A stretch of DNA of 64,000 nucleotides. Source: Medicago truncatula (lineage: Eukaryota > Streptophyta > Magnoliopsida > Fabales > Fabaceae). Both the position numbers and the translations under genes were made by a program. This document shows positions 10,719 through 22,740 of the stretch, piece by piece. Where the stretch lies: positions 40,792,755 to 40,856,754 of the forward strand of contig NC_053048.1 in assembly GCF_003473485.1 (NCBI RefSeq). Reading direction: 5' to 3'. Position 1 is the stretch's first letter; each line of letters opens with the position of its first letter. Below the pieces are notes generated by a model. That model ran no database searches, was not told where the DNA came from, and was given only the letters and a program-made list of their open reading frames with translations.

Positions 10719-13700
10719 GCTTGTTTTAAACTCCCTCGCAAAACTCACTCTTTTCATCATTCAATATTTTTTTTTTTTTTGCATGTCACTTTTATTCTGG
10801 CATCACGTTTGATTGCTTTATCGCGAAATCTCAATTTCTTCGCTTTCCCCTCATCAATCAGTGCCAAAGGTAAACCCTAGAAATCCCCTTTTTTATTCCG
10901 CCTAGCTTCTCTTAGTTTTTTCCCTAATTTTTTTCAATGCTTGTAGATGAATACGCTATGGTAGTTGATCGTGAAGAATTGGAATGTCGTGGCATGGATC
11001 ATGAAGATGAAGAAGAAGACGAGGGTATGGATGGACTTTTAATTTGATTGATTTCGACTTTATGGATTGGTATACTTATTTGTTTGTTCTTAGTAGTTGT
11101 TGTGTTTTGGGGATTTTTTTTCTTCAGAAAATTAGGGTTTTCTTATTTGATGCTGTGCTGATATTCCTTTTTCTCTCATTTCAGAAGGGAAAAATGAATA
11201 TGAAAAGGATGGATTTGTAGTTGATGACATTGAAGAAGAAGAAGAAGAGGAGCAGGAAAGGGACCAAGAAGAGCGTCAGAAGAAGAACAAAAAAAGGACA
11301 ACAAAGGAGGAGTATGTCCTTGACGATGATGATTACGAGTTGCTGGAGGACAATAATATCAATGTTCACCGTCCAAAGACCAAAAAGTTCAAGCGACTCA
11401 AGAAGGGTTCCGATAATGAGGAACAAGAGTTTTCCGGAAGTGGGCGAACTGCTGATGATGAAGGTATGTGCCAATTGTGGTTTGTGTTCTTGGTTTGTAA
11501 TTTTTCTCCAAAGAACGACTATAAGAAATAATTTGATTTGAATATGTTGCTTAATTTTTTAATATGAAATTACTTAAACAAATTTAGCATTAAATTTATT
11601 TTGAAATGCATTGTTGAAATTGTATGCTGAAAAATACATCAAAAAACAAACATGCTTTTTAGGAACCCATCTTCAAGACATTGCTGAAGAGGAGGAGGAT
11701 GCTTACACTGGAGATGAAATGGCCGACTTCATTGTGGATGAAGAAGAAGTTGATCAGAACGGAGCCCCTGTGAGGTATTTTAAATGCACACTTTGTTCTT
11801 TTTATCATTAAGAATATTATTATTTGATCTGATGTTCTGTTACTGCAATTCTATTCAGGAATAAGAAGCCGAAGTGTGTAAAAAGGCCTATCTCTTCCTC
11901 AGCTTTAGCAGAAGCCCAAGAAATAATTGGAAATGTCGATGAGTTGCTCGAGGCTCGCAATCAAACTCGAGAAAAGAATGATAATAGAGAGACTAGGCTT
12001 GAAGATGAATTTGAGCCTATTGTTCTTTCTGAGAAATACATGACAGAGAGGGATGGCAGGATTAGGGAGCTCGATATTCCAGAGAGAATGCAGGTCTTCT
12101 GAGATTTCTGTGAAATAAGATGAATATTTCCTAATTAATTAGGTGCATTCTTGTATGATGACTTATTTTTTTCCTTGTAGATATCGGAGGAGAGTACTGG
12201 TGCTCATTCACTGGATGGAAGTAGTATAGATGAAGAGAGTCAGTGGATAGTTAAACAACTTAAACATGGGGCAATCCCTTGGATTCGCAAGAAAGATTCC
12301 AGTTCCCAAAATAAAGAGGAGCTACCAATTGACCAGGATGATATTGCCAGATTTTTGGAACTGCACCACCACCACGTGCAAAAATTAGATGTCAGTAGTA
12401 TTATCTGATCCCTGAGATTTGCATCTGTAGTTTACATTACCCTTATTTTCCTAATATGGAGTTTTTTTGTCTTTTAGATTCCTTTAATTGCCATGTATCG
12501 GAAGGAGAAGTGTTCAAGCTTATTGAAAGACCTAGAGCAACCTGAAGCTGGTGATGATAATTGGGATAAAAATATCAAGACTCCTATTCTAAAATGGCAC
12601 AAGGTCTGTTATGACTTATTTTTGTGCCTTTTATTTTGTTAATTTATTGTTTAATAGCGATAACATCTAAAAACTCTGCAAATTGATCTCCTGTGCATTG
12701 TTTAGATACTTTGGGCTCTACAGGACCTGGACAGGAAGTGGTTGCTTCTTCAGAAGCGGAAGAGTGCCCTTCAGTTATACTACAATAATCGGTTTGAAGA
12801 AGAGTCTCATTGTGTATATGATGAGAAAAGACTAAACTTGAATAGGCTATTATTTGAATCAGTTATGAGATCATTGAAGGAGGCAGAATCAGAGAGGGAG
12901 GTTGACGATGTTGACTCCAAGTTCAACTTACATTTTCCACCAGGTGAAGCTGGTGTTGATGGACAGTACAAAAGGCCAAAAAGGAAGTCAATGTATAGCA
13001 CTTTCAGTAAGGCAGGTCTGTGGGAGGTTGCAAGCAGATTTGGGTGTAGTTCTGAGCAACTCGGATTATGTCTATCTCTAGTTCAGCTGGTAAGTACGCT
13101 TGAATTTAAAACTGCTCTTTGTTTTGACCATCAACTGAAGGTTTTGTATTGTCTGCCCTCTTCTACAGCAAGAGTTGGAAGATCCAAAAGAAACACCAGA
13201 AGAGGTGGCTTCTAACTTCACTTGTGCTATGTACGATACTCTCGAAGAAGCACTTAAATGTGCTAGGCACATGGTATGTATCTGTAACTTTGTTCATAAT
13301 CATTAAAATGTGTCCTTTGTTTGATTATATGGTTATTTTGTTCCACGCAGCTGTTGAGATAAGTTGTGAGTCTAGCATAAAGAAATATGTCCGGAGCTAC
13401 TTTATTGGTGTCAACCTCTCCAACTGCCGATGGAAATATAACCATAGATTCGTTACATCAGTTTTCTGGGCTGAAGTGGCTGCGAGAGAAGCCCTTGTCT
13501 AAATTTGAGGATGCCCAATGGCTCCTTATACAGAAGGCAGAAGAGGAAAAACTCATTCAAGTCACTATCAAGCTTCCTGAAGAGTATCTTAATAAGTTGA
13601 CAGAACAATTCAGTGAGCTTTATATTAGTGAGTGTTAGCAGATCTGCTCAACTGTGGAATGAACAGAGGAAGCTGATACTGCACGATGCATTTTTTCGAT

Positions 13701-14091
13701 TTCTTTTACCATCAATGGAAAAAGAAGCAAGAGGCATCTTAGGAAACAAAGCAAAGCATTGGGTACGTATGGAATATGGGAAAGCCTTCTGGAATAAGGT
13801 TTCTGTCAGGCCTTATCAACAGAAGGAAAATGATCATAGTTCGGATGATGAAGCTGCTACTAGGGTTATGGCCTGCTCTTGGGGCCCTGGAAATCCACAA
13901 ACAACTTTTGTTATGTTAGATTCATCAGGAGAAGTTCAAGATGTGCTATACACTGGGTCACTTACTTTAAAATCGCAGAATCCCAATGACCAACAAAGGA
14001 AGAAGAATGACCAAGAACGTGTATTGAAGTTTATAACCGATCACCAACCGCATGTTATTGTTTTAGGAGCAGCTAACTTGTCTTGCACTAG

Positions 14092-14281
14092 TGTAGAAAA
14101 GTCAAATGATATTATCGGTCATTATTAGAATATATTATGCCATTATTAGTCATGATAAGACATTATTTGTCATTATGTTTATTGTAATTCCTTTTTATAT
14201 ATAAACAGTCTTGGACTGAAGAAATAAAATAAGAAAGAATCATTCCTCTAAACTCTTATATGATTTCTTATATGTTTTTCA
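14092..14281 (+). repeat. 5' LTR of the copia element
   Basis: It begins TGTAGAAAAG and ends GTTTTTCA (canonical TG...CA), 190 bp. A TATA-like block (TTTTTATATATAAACAG) around 14191-14207 is a plausible promoter. The sequence matches 19098-19287 base for base by eye. Confidence 0.95.
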
Positions 14282-14284
14282 TTA

Positions 14285-14297
14285 TGGTATCAGAGCC
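14285..14297 (+). other. Primer-binding site (initiator tRNA-Met)
   Basis: TGGTATCAGAGCC lies three bases after the terminal CA of the 5' LTR. This is the usual plant copia priming site, complementary to the 3' end of initiator methionine tRNA. Confidence 0.93.
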
Positions 14298-14392
14298 TTA
14301 TGGTTCGATTAGGGTTAGCAGCTTGCAAATAGTTAACTGCAAGTCTTAATCTTTTGCGATCCCTCAAAATCGCAATTTTTTTCGTCTCTCTA

Positions 14393-17300
14393 ATGGCTCA
14401 TCACAATCCATGGAAGACGACAACAACCATTCCTGACCTGACGCTGAAAACAGCTTTTATGACCACCACAAGTAGCGGCGGTCCAACTCAAGAATCAGAA
14501 ACGGCAAACAATGGTAGCGGCCCCATACCGATTGTCACCAACAACAACGGCAGCACCACTACTGGTAGCGGTGGTTCTGGTGGAGGTGGCCCTGGTGGTG
14601 GTGGCGGCCCTGGCGGTGGCAGTTTTGGCGGCGGCGGTCCTTATGGCAACAATGATGGTTATTCTAATATCCTCAAGTTTGAAGTTCAGCGCCTTGATGG
14701 AAAAAATTACATGGAGTGGTCCCAAACCGTAAGACTAATATTAGACGGTAAGGGAAAACTTGGCTTCATCACAGGGGAAATCCAAATGCCTTCAACAACA
14801 GATCCGAATTACAGATTTTGGAAGTCTGAGAATTCAACAATTATTGCTTGGCTGCTGAGCACTATGGAGTCAACAATTAAGAAGCCCTATATGTTCTTGC
14901 CAACCGCAAAGAATGTTTGGGATGCTGTCAAAGCCACATATTCTGATATTCAGAATTCTTCTCGAATTTTTGATCTCAAATCACGATTGTGGCAAGCCAA
15001 ACAGAGTGACAGGGATGTGACCACTTATTATAATGAGTTAATGGCGTTATGGCAGGAATTAGATTTATGCTATGATGATAATTGGAGGTGCACTGAAGAC
15101 AGTGTTTTGTTTCTCAAGAGACAAGAGAATGACCGAGTATTTGTGTTATTGGCTGGTCTTAATAATTGTCTTGATGAAGTCCGAGGCAGAATACTTGGAA
15201 GAATCCCATTACCAACACTTCAGGAAACTTTCTCAGAAGTTAGAAGAGAAGAAGCTCGACAAAGTGTTATGATGGGTAAGTCGGCTTCTATTACCGAAAG
15301 CTCAGCTTTGGTTACCAAGGGTAATGAAGAAGGAAAAAGAGATGGAAAGAAACCATTCTGCGACCATTGTAACCGTCAATGGCACACCCGTGATACATGC
15401 TGGAAGCTTCATGGTAAACCTCCAAACTGGAAGAAAAAGGGAGGAAAGGAAGGTCGTGCTCTCCAGGCAACTACTTCTGATCAGGAGCATCAATCTTCTT
15501 CAAGTTCATTTCCTTTCACCAAGGAACAATTAGACCAACTGTACAAGATGTTTGGGTCTCAAACTCCTTCTTGCTCTATAGCTCAGATAGGTAATTTCCC
15601 CAATACTGCTCTTGTTAGTGTCAAACCCAGTCCCACTTGGATTATTGATTCGGGTGCTACGGATCATATGACTGGGGAGTCGAGTTTGTTTGCGTCTTAT
15701 AGTCCATGTGCAGGTAACCACAAAATTAAAATTGCAGATGGCTCTCTTTCAGCCATTGCAGGGAAAGGTTCTGTCATTCTGTCACCTTTGTTAACCTTGA
15801 AAAATGTCTTACATGTTCCTAAATTGTCATATAATCTATTATCAGTTACCAAGTTAACAGAGGACACAAACTGTCAAGCTAACTTTTTTCATTCTCATTG
15901 TATATTTAAGGATTTGAACACGGGGAAGATGATTGGCAGTGCTAAAAAGAGTGGAGGACTCTACTACCTTGACAATGGACCCGACTTCAAGGATCAACCT
16001 CAACAAATAAGTACCTGCTTTGAATCTAGCTTTGTTCTTTCTAATAATGATGACATTATGTTATGGCATTTAAGGCTAGGACATCCTAGTTTTTCGTATT
16101 TGAAACACTTGTTCCCTAAATTATTTTCTAAGAAGGATCCTACTTTATTTCACTGTGAAACTTGTGAATTTGCTAAACATCATCGTTCATCTTTTTCTAC
16201 ACAACCATATAAACATTCAAAGCCTTTTGCAGTTATTCACAGTGATGTTTGGGGTCCTAATAAAATAAGCACTTTGTCAAATAAAAAATGGTTTATAACT
16301 TTTATCGATGATCATACTAGAATTTGTTGGGTTTATTTGTTAAAAGAAAAATCAGAAGTTGGACAAACTGTTAAAAACTTCTATAAAATGGTGCAGACCC
16401 AATATCAAACAAATGTTCAAGTCTTCAGAAGTGACAATGGTACAGAATATTTTAATATGGTTTTGTCCGATTTTTTCCATGAAAATGGGGTTATTCATCA
16501 AAGTTCTTGTGTTAATACACCCCAACAAAATGGAATCGCAGAGAGAAAAAATAGGCACCTTCTAGAGGTTGCAAGAGCTTTACTCTTTACTAACAAGGTT
16601 TCAAAATATTTGTGGGGTGATGCTGTTTTGACTGCTTCATATTTAATTAATCGTATGCCGTCTAAAGTTTTAGATTTCAAAACCCCTCTTGATATTTTCA
16701 AAAAATATTTTCCTCTGACACGCGTGTCTGCCGAATTACCACTAAAAGTTTTTGGTTGCACTGCTTTTGTTCATGAACATAAACATATCGGCAAACTCGA
16801 GCCACGAGCAATCAAATGTGTTTTTATTGGTTACTCTCCAACTCAAAAGGGGTATAAGTGTTTTGACCCAAAAACAAAAAAAGTTTTTGTAACCATGGAT
16901 GTTACTTTTGTTGAGAATCAATCCTTTTTTGATAACATTCATCTTCAAGGGGGGGACTTGAAGGAAGATTCTTTTTTTGACAATATTATTACTATAAGTG
17001 ATGTAGTGCTGTCACAAAATTCTGAGACTAACATTGGTGCACCAAAAGAAAATGCCCAAGAATCGATAATGGAACTCAATCCGCTTGTGAATGAGGTACC
17101 TACGAATTCTGGGGCAACATTTTCAAATCAAAACCATAATGAACAAATTCTTGATATCGATAGTAATGAGGAAGAGCCTGAAATGCCACAACAAAATGAC
17201 TCAAATAAAGAAACAAAAAACAGGTTCAATAGCAGTGATCCTATTTGGAAGGGAAATGTCTATGAAAGAAGGGACCATAAAAGGGGAGATGAAGGACCCA

Positions 17301-19090
17301 TTCTCCAGCCCTGCCAAGAATCTGAACCAAGAAATGATCCTAATCATCATCCAAATCCTGGTAAGTCTTCTATTCCTAAGTGTCGTGGTAAGTCTTCTTC
17401 TATTACTACAAGTGATGATCCTGATTTACATATACCTATAGCAATTAGGAAACCGGTTAGATCATGTACCAAACATCCGATGGCTAAATTTGTGTCATAC
17501 TCAAATTTGTCTTCTTCATTTGCTGCGTTTACCTCTCAGTTGTCTACTGTAGAAATTCCCAAAAATGTACAGGAGGCTCTAAAAATTCCAAAGTGGAAGG
17601 AAGCTGTTCTAGAGGAGATGAGAGCTCTTGAAAAGAATAAAACTTGGAAAATCATGACTTTACCTGCAGGGAAAAATACCGTCGGCTGTAAGTGGGTCTT
17701 TACGGTAAAGTATAACTCTGACAACACAGTTGAAAGATACAAGGCACGCTTGGTTGCTAAAGGATTTACTCAGGCATATGGCATAGACTACTCAGAGACT
17801 TTTGCTCCTGTTGCCAAATTAAACACTGTCAGAGTTCTCTTGTCCTTGGCAGTGAATTTAGATTGGCCTCTTAACCAACTTGATGTAAAAAATGCTTTTC
17901 TCAATGGTGATTTGCAGGAAGAAGTTTACATGGATAGTCCTCCGGGCTTTGAGGACAAGTTTGGGTTAAATGTGTGTAAATTGCAAAAGTCTTTATATGG
18001 TCTCAAGCAATCTCCAAGGGCTTGGTTCGAAAAATTCACTTGGTCTGTTAAAAAACAAGGATATATGCAGGCTCAATCAGATCATACCTTATTCATGCGA
18101 TTTTCCAATGATGGTAAGATTGCCATTCTAATTGTTTATGTGGATGATATCATTCTCACAGGAGATGACATAGTTGAGATGGATAGATTGAAGAAAAATT
18201 TGGCAAAAGAGTTTGAGATAAAGGACTTAGGTGCACTTAAATACTTTCTCGGTATGGAGGTTGCGCGTTCAAGAAAGGGAATTGTAGTTTCTCAGAGAAA
18301 ATACATCCTAGACCTCTTGGAGGAAACTGGGATGAGTGGGTGTAGACCAGCAGATACTCCTATGGAACTAAATGCAAAACTCTGGGAGAAAGGTAATGTT
18401 CCTGTTGACATTGGACGATACCAGAGATTAGTTGGTAAGCTTATTTATTTAGCTCACACGAGACCTGATATTGCTTTCTCCGTGAGTGTTGTCAGCCAAT
18501 TCATGCATTCTCCCTATGAAGAACATCTGGAGGCAGTTTACCGAATCTTAAGGTACCTGAAATCCAACCCCGGAAAAGGCTTGTACTTCAAGAAAACCAA
18601 TGACAGAGATGTCTCTATATTTACAGATGCAGATTGGGCAGGATCAGTTATTGACAGGAAATCCACTACTGGATATTGCGCCTATGTCTGGGGAAATCTA
18701 GTTACTTGGAGAAGTAAGAAACAAGGTGTTGTTGCTCGGAGTAGTGCGGAAGCCGAATTTAGAGCCATGGCTCAAGGAATCTGCGAGCTATTGTGGATTC
18801 AGAAACTGTTGGAAGAACTAAAGTTGAAAATTGACTTACCCTTAAAATTATTCTGTGACAGCAAAGCAGCAATAAGTATAGCTCATAACCCGGTGCAACA
18901 TGACAGAACCAAGCACATTGAGATTGACCGCCACTTCATAAAAGAGAAAATTGTTTCTGGAACTATTTGCCTACCGTATGTGACTTCAAATGAGCAAACT
19001 GCTGATATCCTGACAAAGAGCTTGGCAAGGCCTAATTTTGAGCGACTTATAGTCAAGTTGGGCATGACAAATATTTATGCACCAACTTGA
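14393..19090 (+). CDS. Copia gag-pol polyprotein
   Basis: One frame of 1565 residues begins at the first in-frame ATG (14393, MAHHNPWKTTT); the frame is open from further upstream. In order: a Gly/Asn/Pro-rich segment (about residues 55-90), a UBN2-type gag (GKNYMEWSQTVRLIL), a CCHC zinc knuckle (CDHCNRQWHTRDTC, near residue 322), protease (IIDSGATDHM, near 419), the pre-integrase block (LWHLRLGHPSF), the integrase core (HSDVWGP near 616, RSDNGTEY near 679), reverse transcriptase (RLVAKGFTQ, QLDVKNAFLNGDL, YVDD near 1249) and RNase H (SSAEAEF near 1450, DRTKHIEIDRHFI). All key acidic residues that I can recognise are present, with no stop or frameshift, so the element may be autonomous. It copies itself through an RNA intermediate in cytoplasmic virus-like particles. 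Confidence 0.97.
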   Translation: MAHHNPWKTTTTIPDLTLKTAFMTTTSSGGPTQESETANNGSGPIPIVTNNNGSTTTGSGGSGGGGPGGGGGPGGGSFGGGGPYGNNDGYSNILKFEVQRLDGKNYMEWSQTVRLILDGKGKLGFITGEIQMPSTTDPNYRFWKSENSTIIAWLLSTMESTIKKPYMFLPTAKNVWDAVKATYSDIQNSSRIFDLKSRLWQAKQSDRDVTTYYNELMALWQELDLCYDDNWRCTEDSVLFLKRQENDRVFVLLAGLNNCLDEVRGRILGRIPLPTLQETFSEVRREEARQSVMMGKSASITESSALVTKGNEEGKRDGKKPFCDHCNRQWHTRDTCWKLHGKPPNWKKKGGKEGRALQATTSDQEHQSSSSSFPFTKEQLDQLYKMFGSQTPSCSIAQIGNFPNTALVSVKPSPTWIIDSGATDHMTGESSLFASYSPCAGNHKIKIADGSLSAIAGKGSVILSPLLTLKNVLHVPKLSYNLLSVTKLTEDTNCQANFFHSHCIFKDLNTGKMIGSAKKSGGLYYLDNGPDFKDQPQQISTCFESSFVLSNNDDIMLWHLRLGHPSFSYLKHLFPKLFSKKDPTLFHCETCEFAKHHRSSFSTQPYKHSKPFAVIHSDVWGPNKISTLSNKKWFITFIDDHTRICWVYLLKEKSEVGQTVKNFYKMVQTQYQTNVQVFRSDNGTEYFNMVLSDFFHENGVIHQSSCVNTPQQNGIAERKNRHLLEVARALLFTNKVSKYLWGDAVLTASYLINRMPSKVLDFKTPLDIFKKYFPLTRVSAELPLKVFGCTAFVHEHKHIGKLEPRAIKCVFIGYSPTQKGYKCFDPKTKKVFVTMDVTFVENQSFFDNIHLQGGDLKEDSFFDNIITISDVVLSQNSETNIGAPKENAQESIMELNPLVNEVPTNSGATFSNQNHNEQILDIDSNEEEPEMPQQNDSNKETKNRFNSSDPIWKGNVYERRDHKRGDEGPILQPCQESEPRNDPNHHPNPGKSSIPKCRGKSSSITTSDDPDLHIPIAIRKPVRSCTKHPMAKFVSYSNLSSSFAAFTSQLSTVEIPKNVQEALKIPKWKEAVLEEMRALEKNKTWKIMTLPAGKNTVGCKWVFTVKYNSDNTVERYKARLVAKGFTQAYGIDYSETFAPVAKLNTVRVLLSLAVNLDWPLNQLDVKNAFLNGDLQEEVYMDSPPGFEDKFGLNVCKLQKSLYGLKQSPRAWFEKFTWSVKKQGYMQAQSDHTLFMRFSNDGKIAILIVYVDDIILTGDDIVEMDRLKKNLAKEFEIKDLGALKYFLGMEVARSRKGIVVSQRKYILDLLEETGMSGCRPADTPMELNAKLWEKGNVPVDIGRYQRLVGKLIYLAHTRPDIAFSVSVVSQFMHSPYEEHLEAVYRILRYLKSNPGKGLYFKKTNDRDVSIFTDADWAGSVIDRKSTTGYCAYVWGNLVTWRSKKQGVVARSSAEAEFRAMAQGICELLWIQKLLEELKLKIDLPLKLFCDSKAAISIAHNPVQHDRTKHIEIDRHFIKEKIVSGTICLPYVTSNEQTADILTKSLARPNFERLIVKLGMTNIYAPT

Positions 19091-19097
19091 GGGGGGG
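19089..19097 (+). other. Polypurine tract of the copia element
   Basis: GAGGGGGGG lies immediately before the 3' LTR and overlaps the gag-pol stop codon. It is the expected primer site for plus-strand DNA synthesis. Confidence 0.9.
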
Positions 19098-19287
19098 TGT
19101 AGAAAAGTCAAATGATATTATCGGTCATTATTAGAATATATTATGCCATTATTAGTCATGATAAGACATTATTTGTCATTATGTTTATTGTAATTCCTTT
19201 TTATATATAAACAGTCTTGGACTGAAGAAATAAAATAAGAAAGAATCATTCCTCTAAACTCTTATATGATTTCTTATATGTTTTTCA
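19098..19287 (+). repeat. 3' LTR of the copia element
   Basis: A 190-bp copy identical by eye to the 5' LTR, bounded by TG and CA. Host exon sequence resumes at 19288 with TTAAGGAAGAAATATATGAG followed by a donor. Confidence 0.95.
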
Positions 19288-22200
19288 TTAAGGAAGAAAT
19301 ATATGAGGTTGATATCTTGGTTTTATGTTCACATTTATATTTTGGAGAATTTTGTGATGCAATACCATGTTAATTTCCGTTTATTTCTTTTCCAATTTCA
19401 ATCACCTTACCATAAACGGAAATGATATTGATAAGTTGTCAGTCTTATTCCAATTTTCATCTCCATTCTATTCTGTCCCCTCCAATCTAATGTTTCACTC
19501 AGTCTTAACTACTATACTTAACAAACCTGAATATTCCAAGCACTCTGTTTCAACGTCCGAAATGGCGAAACATCATACACGACCAAATACAATTCTATAT
19601 TGATTTTTGAAATGATTTATTTGGGTTAGTAAGAGTTGGTCTAAATTTATTTGATGAATAAAATCTGTACATGTTTTACTTTTTGCTGTGTAACATGAGA
19701 TGGATTTTTGCTGATATTGTATTGTGGTTCTCATCTGTTTGTTTTCTCTTCTTCGATAAGGTTATTTTTAAGATGGTCGAGGAAAACCCTGGAGATGTTG
19801 GCCATGAAATGGATGGGCTCAGCGTTGTGTATGGAGATGAAGCCCTGCCTCGTCTTTATGAAAATTCTCGAATTTCCTCTGAACAACTTCCTTCACAGAA
19901 GCTTGGTAAATATTTGTGTTGGGTGTATGCTGCCCCTCTTTAATGAATCCTGTAACTTGTCCTATTTTTGTTGCTTTGACAGGTATAGTGAGGCGGGCTG
20001 TTGCTCTTGGTCGATATCTCCAGAACCCATTGGCGATGGTCGCAACATTATGTGGGCCCAGAAAGGAAATATTATCATGGAAACTGAGCCCTTTGGAGAG
20101 TTTTCTCAACCCGGATGATAAATTTGGGATGATTGAGCAGGTTATGGTAGATGTCACCAATCAGGCTGGATTAGACATTAATTTAGCAATAAGCCATGAA
20201 TGGTTATTTGCTCCGTTACAATTTATTTCGGGGCTTGGTCCATGGAAGGCTGCTTCCTTGCAGAGATCGCTGGTTAGAGCTGGCGCAATTTTTACCCGGA
20301 AGGATTTTTTGACAGAACATAAACTTGGTAACAAGGTGTTTCTCAATGCCGTTGGTTTCTTGCGTGTCCGGCGAAGTGGATTGGCTGCTAGCAGCAGCCA
20401 ATTTATTGATTTCCTTGATGATACACGCATTCATCCAGAATCATATATTCTTGCACAGGAGTTGGCCAGAGCTGTGTATGAGGAGGATGACACAGCTGAT
20501 GCAAATGACGACGACGATGCACTAGAGATGGCCATAGAACATGCGAGAGATCGACCTAGTTATTTGAAAAACCTGGATGTTGAAGAATATGCTCGTGACA
20601 ACCGTCGTCAAGACAAAATTGAAACTTTCTATGATATAAAAAGAGAATTGATTCAAAGTTTTGAGGATTGGCGAAAGCAATATGAAGAACCAAGTCAGGA
20701 TGAGGAATTCTATATGATTTCAGGTGAGACTGAAGAGACTCTTGCTGAAGGTAAAATGGTCCAAGTTACAGTTTGCCGAGTGCAAGCCCAGAAAGCAATA
20801 TGTGGGCTTGAATCGGGAATGACCGGAATCCTTATGAAAGAAGACTATACTGATGAATGGAGAGATCTAAATGAGTTGTCTGATAGGCTACATGAAGGTG
20901 ATCTGCTCACCTGTAAAATCAAGTCAATCCAAAAGAACAGGTATCAAGTCCTCCTTGTTTGTAAAGATAGTGAAATGAGAAGTGATCGGTTACAGAACAA
21001 CCAGGACCTTGATCCCAATTACCATGAAGACCAGAGCTCCTTACTGAGGGAGCAAGACAAAACTCGGAAAGAAAAGGAGGGTGCAAAGAAGCATTTCAAG
21101 CAAAGGATGATTGTTCATCCACGTTTTCAGAACATAACTGCAGATGAAGCAATGGAGGTTTGCTTTTTAGTAACTTTATGTTATACCTTGCATTGTATTG
21201 AGCTTTTTTCAGAATCATAATATTTTCCATAATTGTGAATTTTTCTTAATTGTATACAAATTTCAACCTGTCGTGCAAGATAGCACTGCATCTTTGGTTA
21301 CAAAAAATTTATTTGACTGATAATTGACTCCTAAACTTTAATGGGTAGAGTCACCTTTGTAACGTAATACTCTTTGGATACTTACAACAGATTGGTAATT
21401 TCAGTAATATTGGTTTGGATGTAACCACTTTCAATAGATTTACGAAATTTAGAGGAAGATGCATAAAGATGCCACCCGGGGCTGTTGCCGTTATTTCCCT
21501 AGATATATATGACCGTGCAACGTCAACAGGAGGCCTTCCTTGTTGTCTCCTTAGTAATTATTCTTCTATAACGAATGCTAGTAATACATTTTTTTGACAT
21601 GTTTCTTGCAATAGGAATTCATGTGTCACATTTAATAAGATGGGCCCTGCTCTCTATTTGGTCAGACTTGGTACATATCTGGTTAGGAACCTACATTGAT
21701 TTTATCCAATAGTATGAAGTAGGTTGAAAAGAGTATTTGCTAGCACTACCCTTCTTTCTGTCATTCTCACTTATTTTGTGATTTTTCTTCTCTCGAATAT
21801 TGGTAATTAGATGCCCTGCTTGTTTGAAATCCTGATGGGCTTGACAAAATCACAGGTGGTTTGCCAAACTTACTGTGAAACCGAACATACACGTCGTAGA
21901 TATGAATACATCATTTGTATTTCTAGTTCCTAAAGTTGATGTATGTTCTTGGTTGAGAGCTATAATTAATATATTAATGATCATGGTTAATAAAAAAAAA
22001 TTAGGAAAAACATTATACAATAGTAGGATTTGATCTCTAAAACACTACTTTCTAAGAAGCATATACTAGTTACAAGGAAAAGGGGTAAGTCGGATTTTTG
22101 TTTTAGTGAACGGTCATGTGCATGCTTAACTATACCTTTGTCTTTATGCAGTTCTTGTCGGACAAGGGTCCTGGTGAAAGTATTTTCCATCCTAGTTCTC

Positions 22201-22740
22201 ATGGTCCTTCATACCTTACTTTGACTCTTAAAATTCATGATGGAGTATATGCCCACAAGGAAATAGTTGAAGGTGGGAAGGAACACAAGGACATTACAAG
22301 CTTACTTCGAATTGGAAAAACACTAAAAATTGGAGAAGACACTTTTGAGGATTTAGACGAGGTAAGGTACTTTCCTGCCTTTCTGGATACCTTTTTTGTG
22401 ACACTATGATTTACTCTTTTCTATTCATATTGCTTAGGTTATGGACCGATATTTGGATCCCTTGGTGACTCGCTTAAAGACTATGTTAAATTATCGCAAG
22501 TTCCGGACAGGTACAAAAAGAGAAGTCGATGAACTTCTGAAGTCAGAAAAGGGATTGCATCCCATGCAGATAGTGTACAGTTTTGGGGTCTCACATGAGC
22601 ATCCTGGCGGATTTATATTGACTTACATAAGAAGTACAAATCCACATCATGAGTATGTTGGTCTTGACACCAAAGGATTCAGATTCCGCAATAGGATGTT
22701 TGAAGATATTGACCAACTTGTGGCATATTTTCAGAGGCAC

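Larger units (their letters stand above)
14092..19287 (+). mobile_element. Complete Ty1/copia LTR retrotransposon
   Basis: The 5196-bp element has two 190-bp LTRs (TGTAGAAAAG ... TATGTTTTTCA) that I read as identical, a primer-binding site matching initiator tRNA-Met, one uninterrupted gag-pol frame and a polypurine tract directly before the 3' LTR. Protease, integrase, reverse transcriptase and RNase H come in copia order. Identical LTRs and an open frame mean a recent insertion. It lies in the same strand as the SPT6 copy, inside the codons following NLSCT. The expected 5-bp target duplication is not visible: ACTAG precedes the element and TTAAG follows it. Confidence 0.97.

Noticed and set aside
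11181..11541. Overlapping open frames opposite and beside the acidic SPT6 exon.
   Set aside because: GAA/GAG-rich exon sequence reads open in several frames; only the EYEKDGFVVDD frame fits SPT6 and its splice sites.
14088..14092. A 5-bp target-site duplication for the copia element (ACTAG).
   Set aside because: The base quintet after the 3' LTR is TTAAG; three of five positions differ, so no duplication is claimed.
14495..14725. Open frames on both strands over the Gly-rich start of gag.
   Set aside because: Low-complexity shadows of the gag-pol frame.
21415..21597. Open frame inside the 1-kb SPT6 intron.
   Set aside because: It does not correspond to any SPT6 segment, and the SPT6 frame is continuous across the intron without it.
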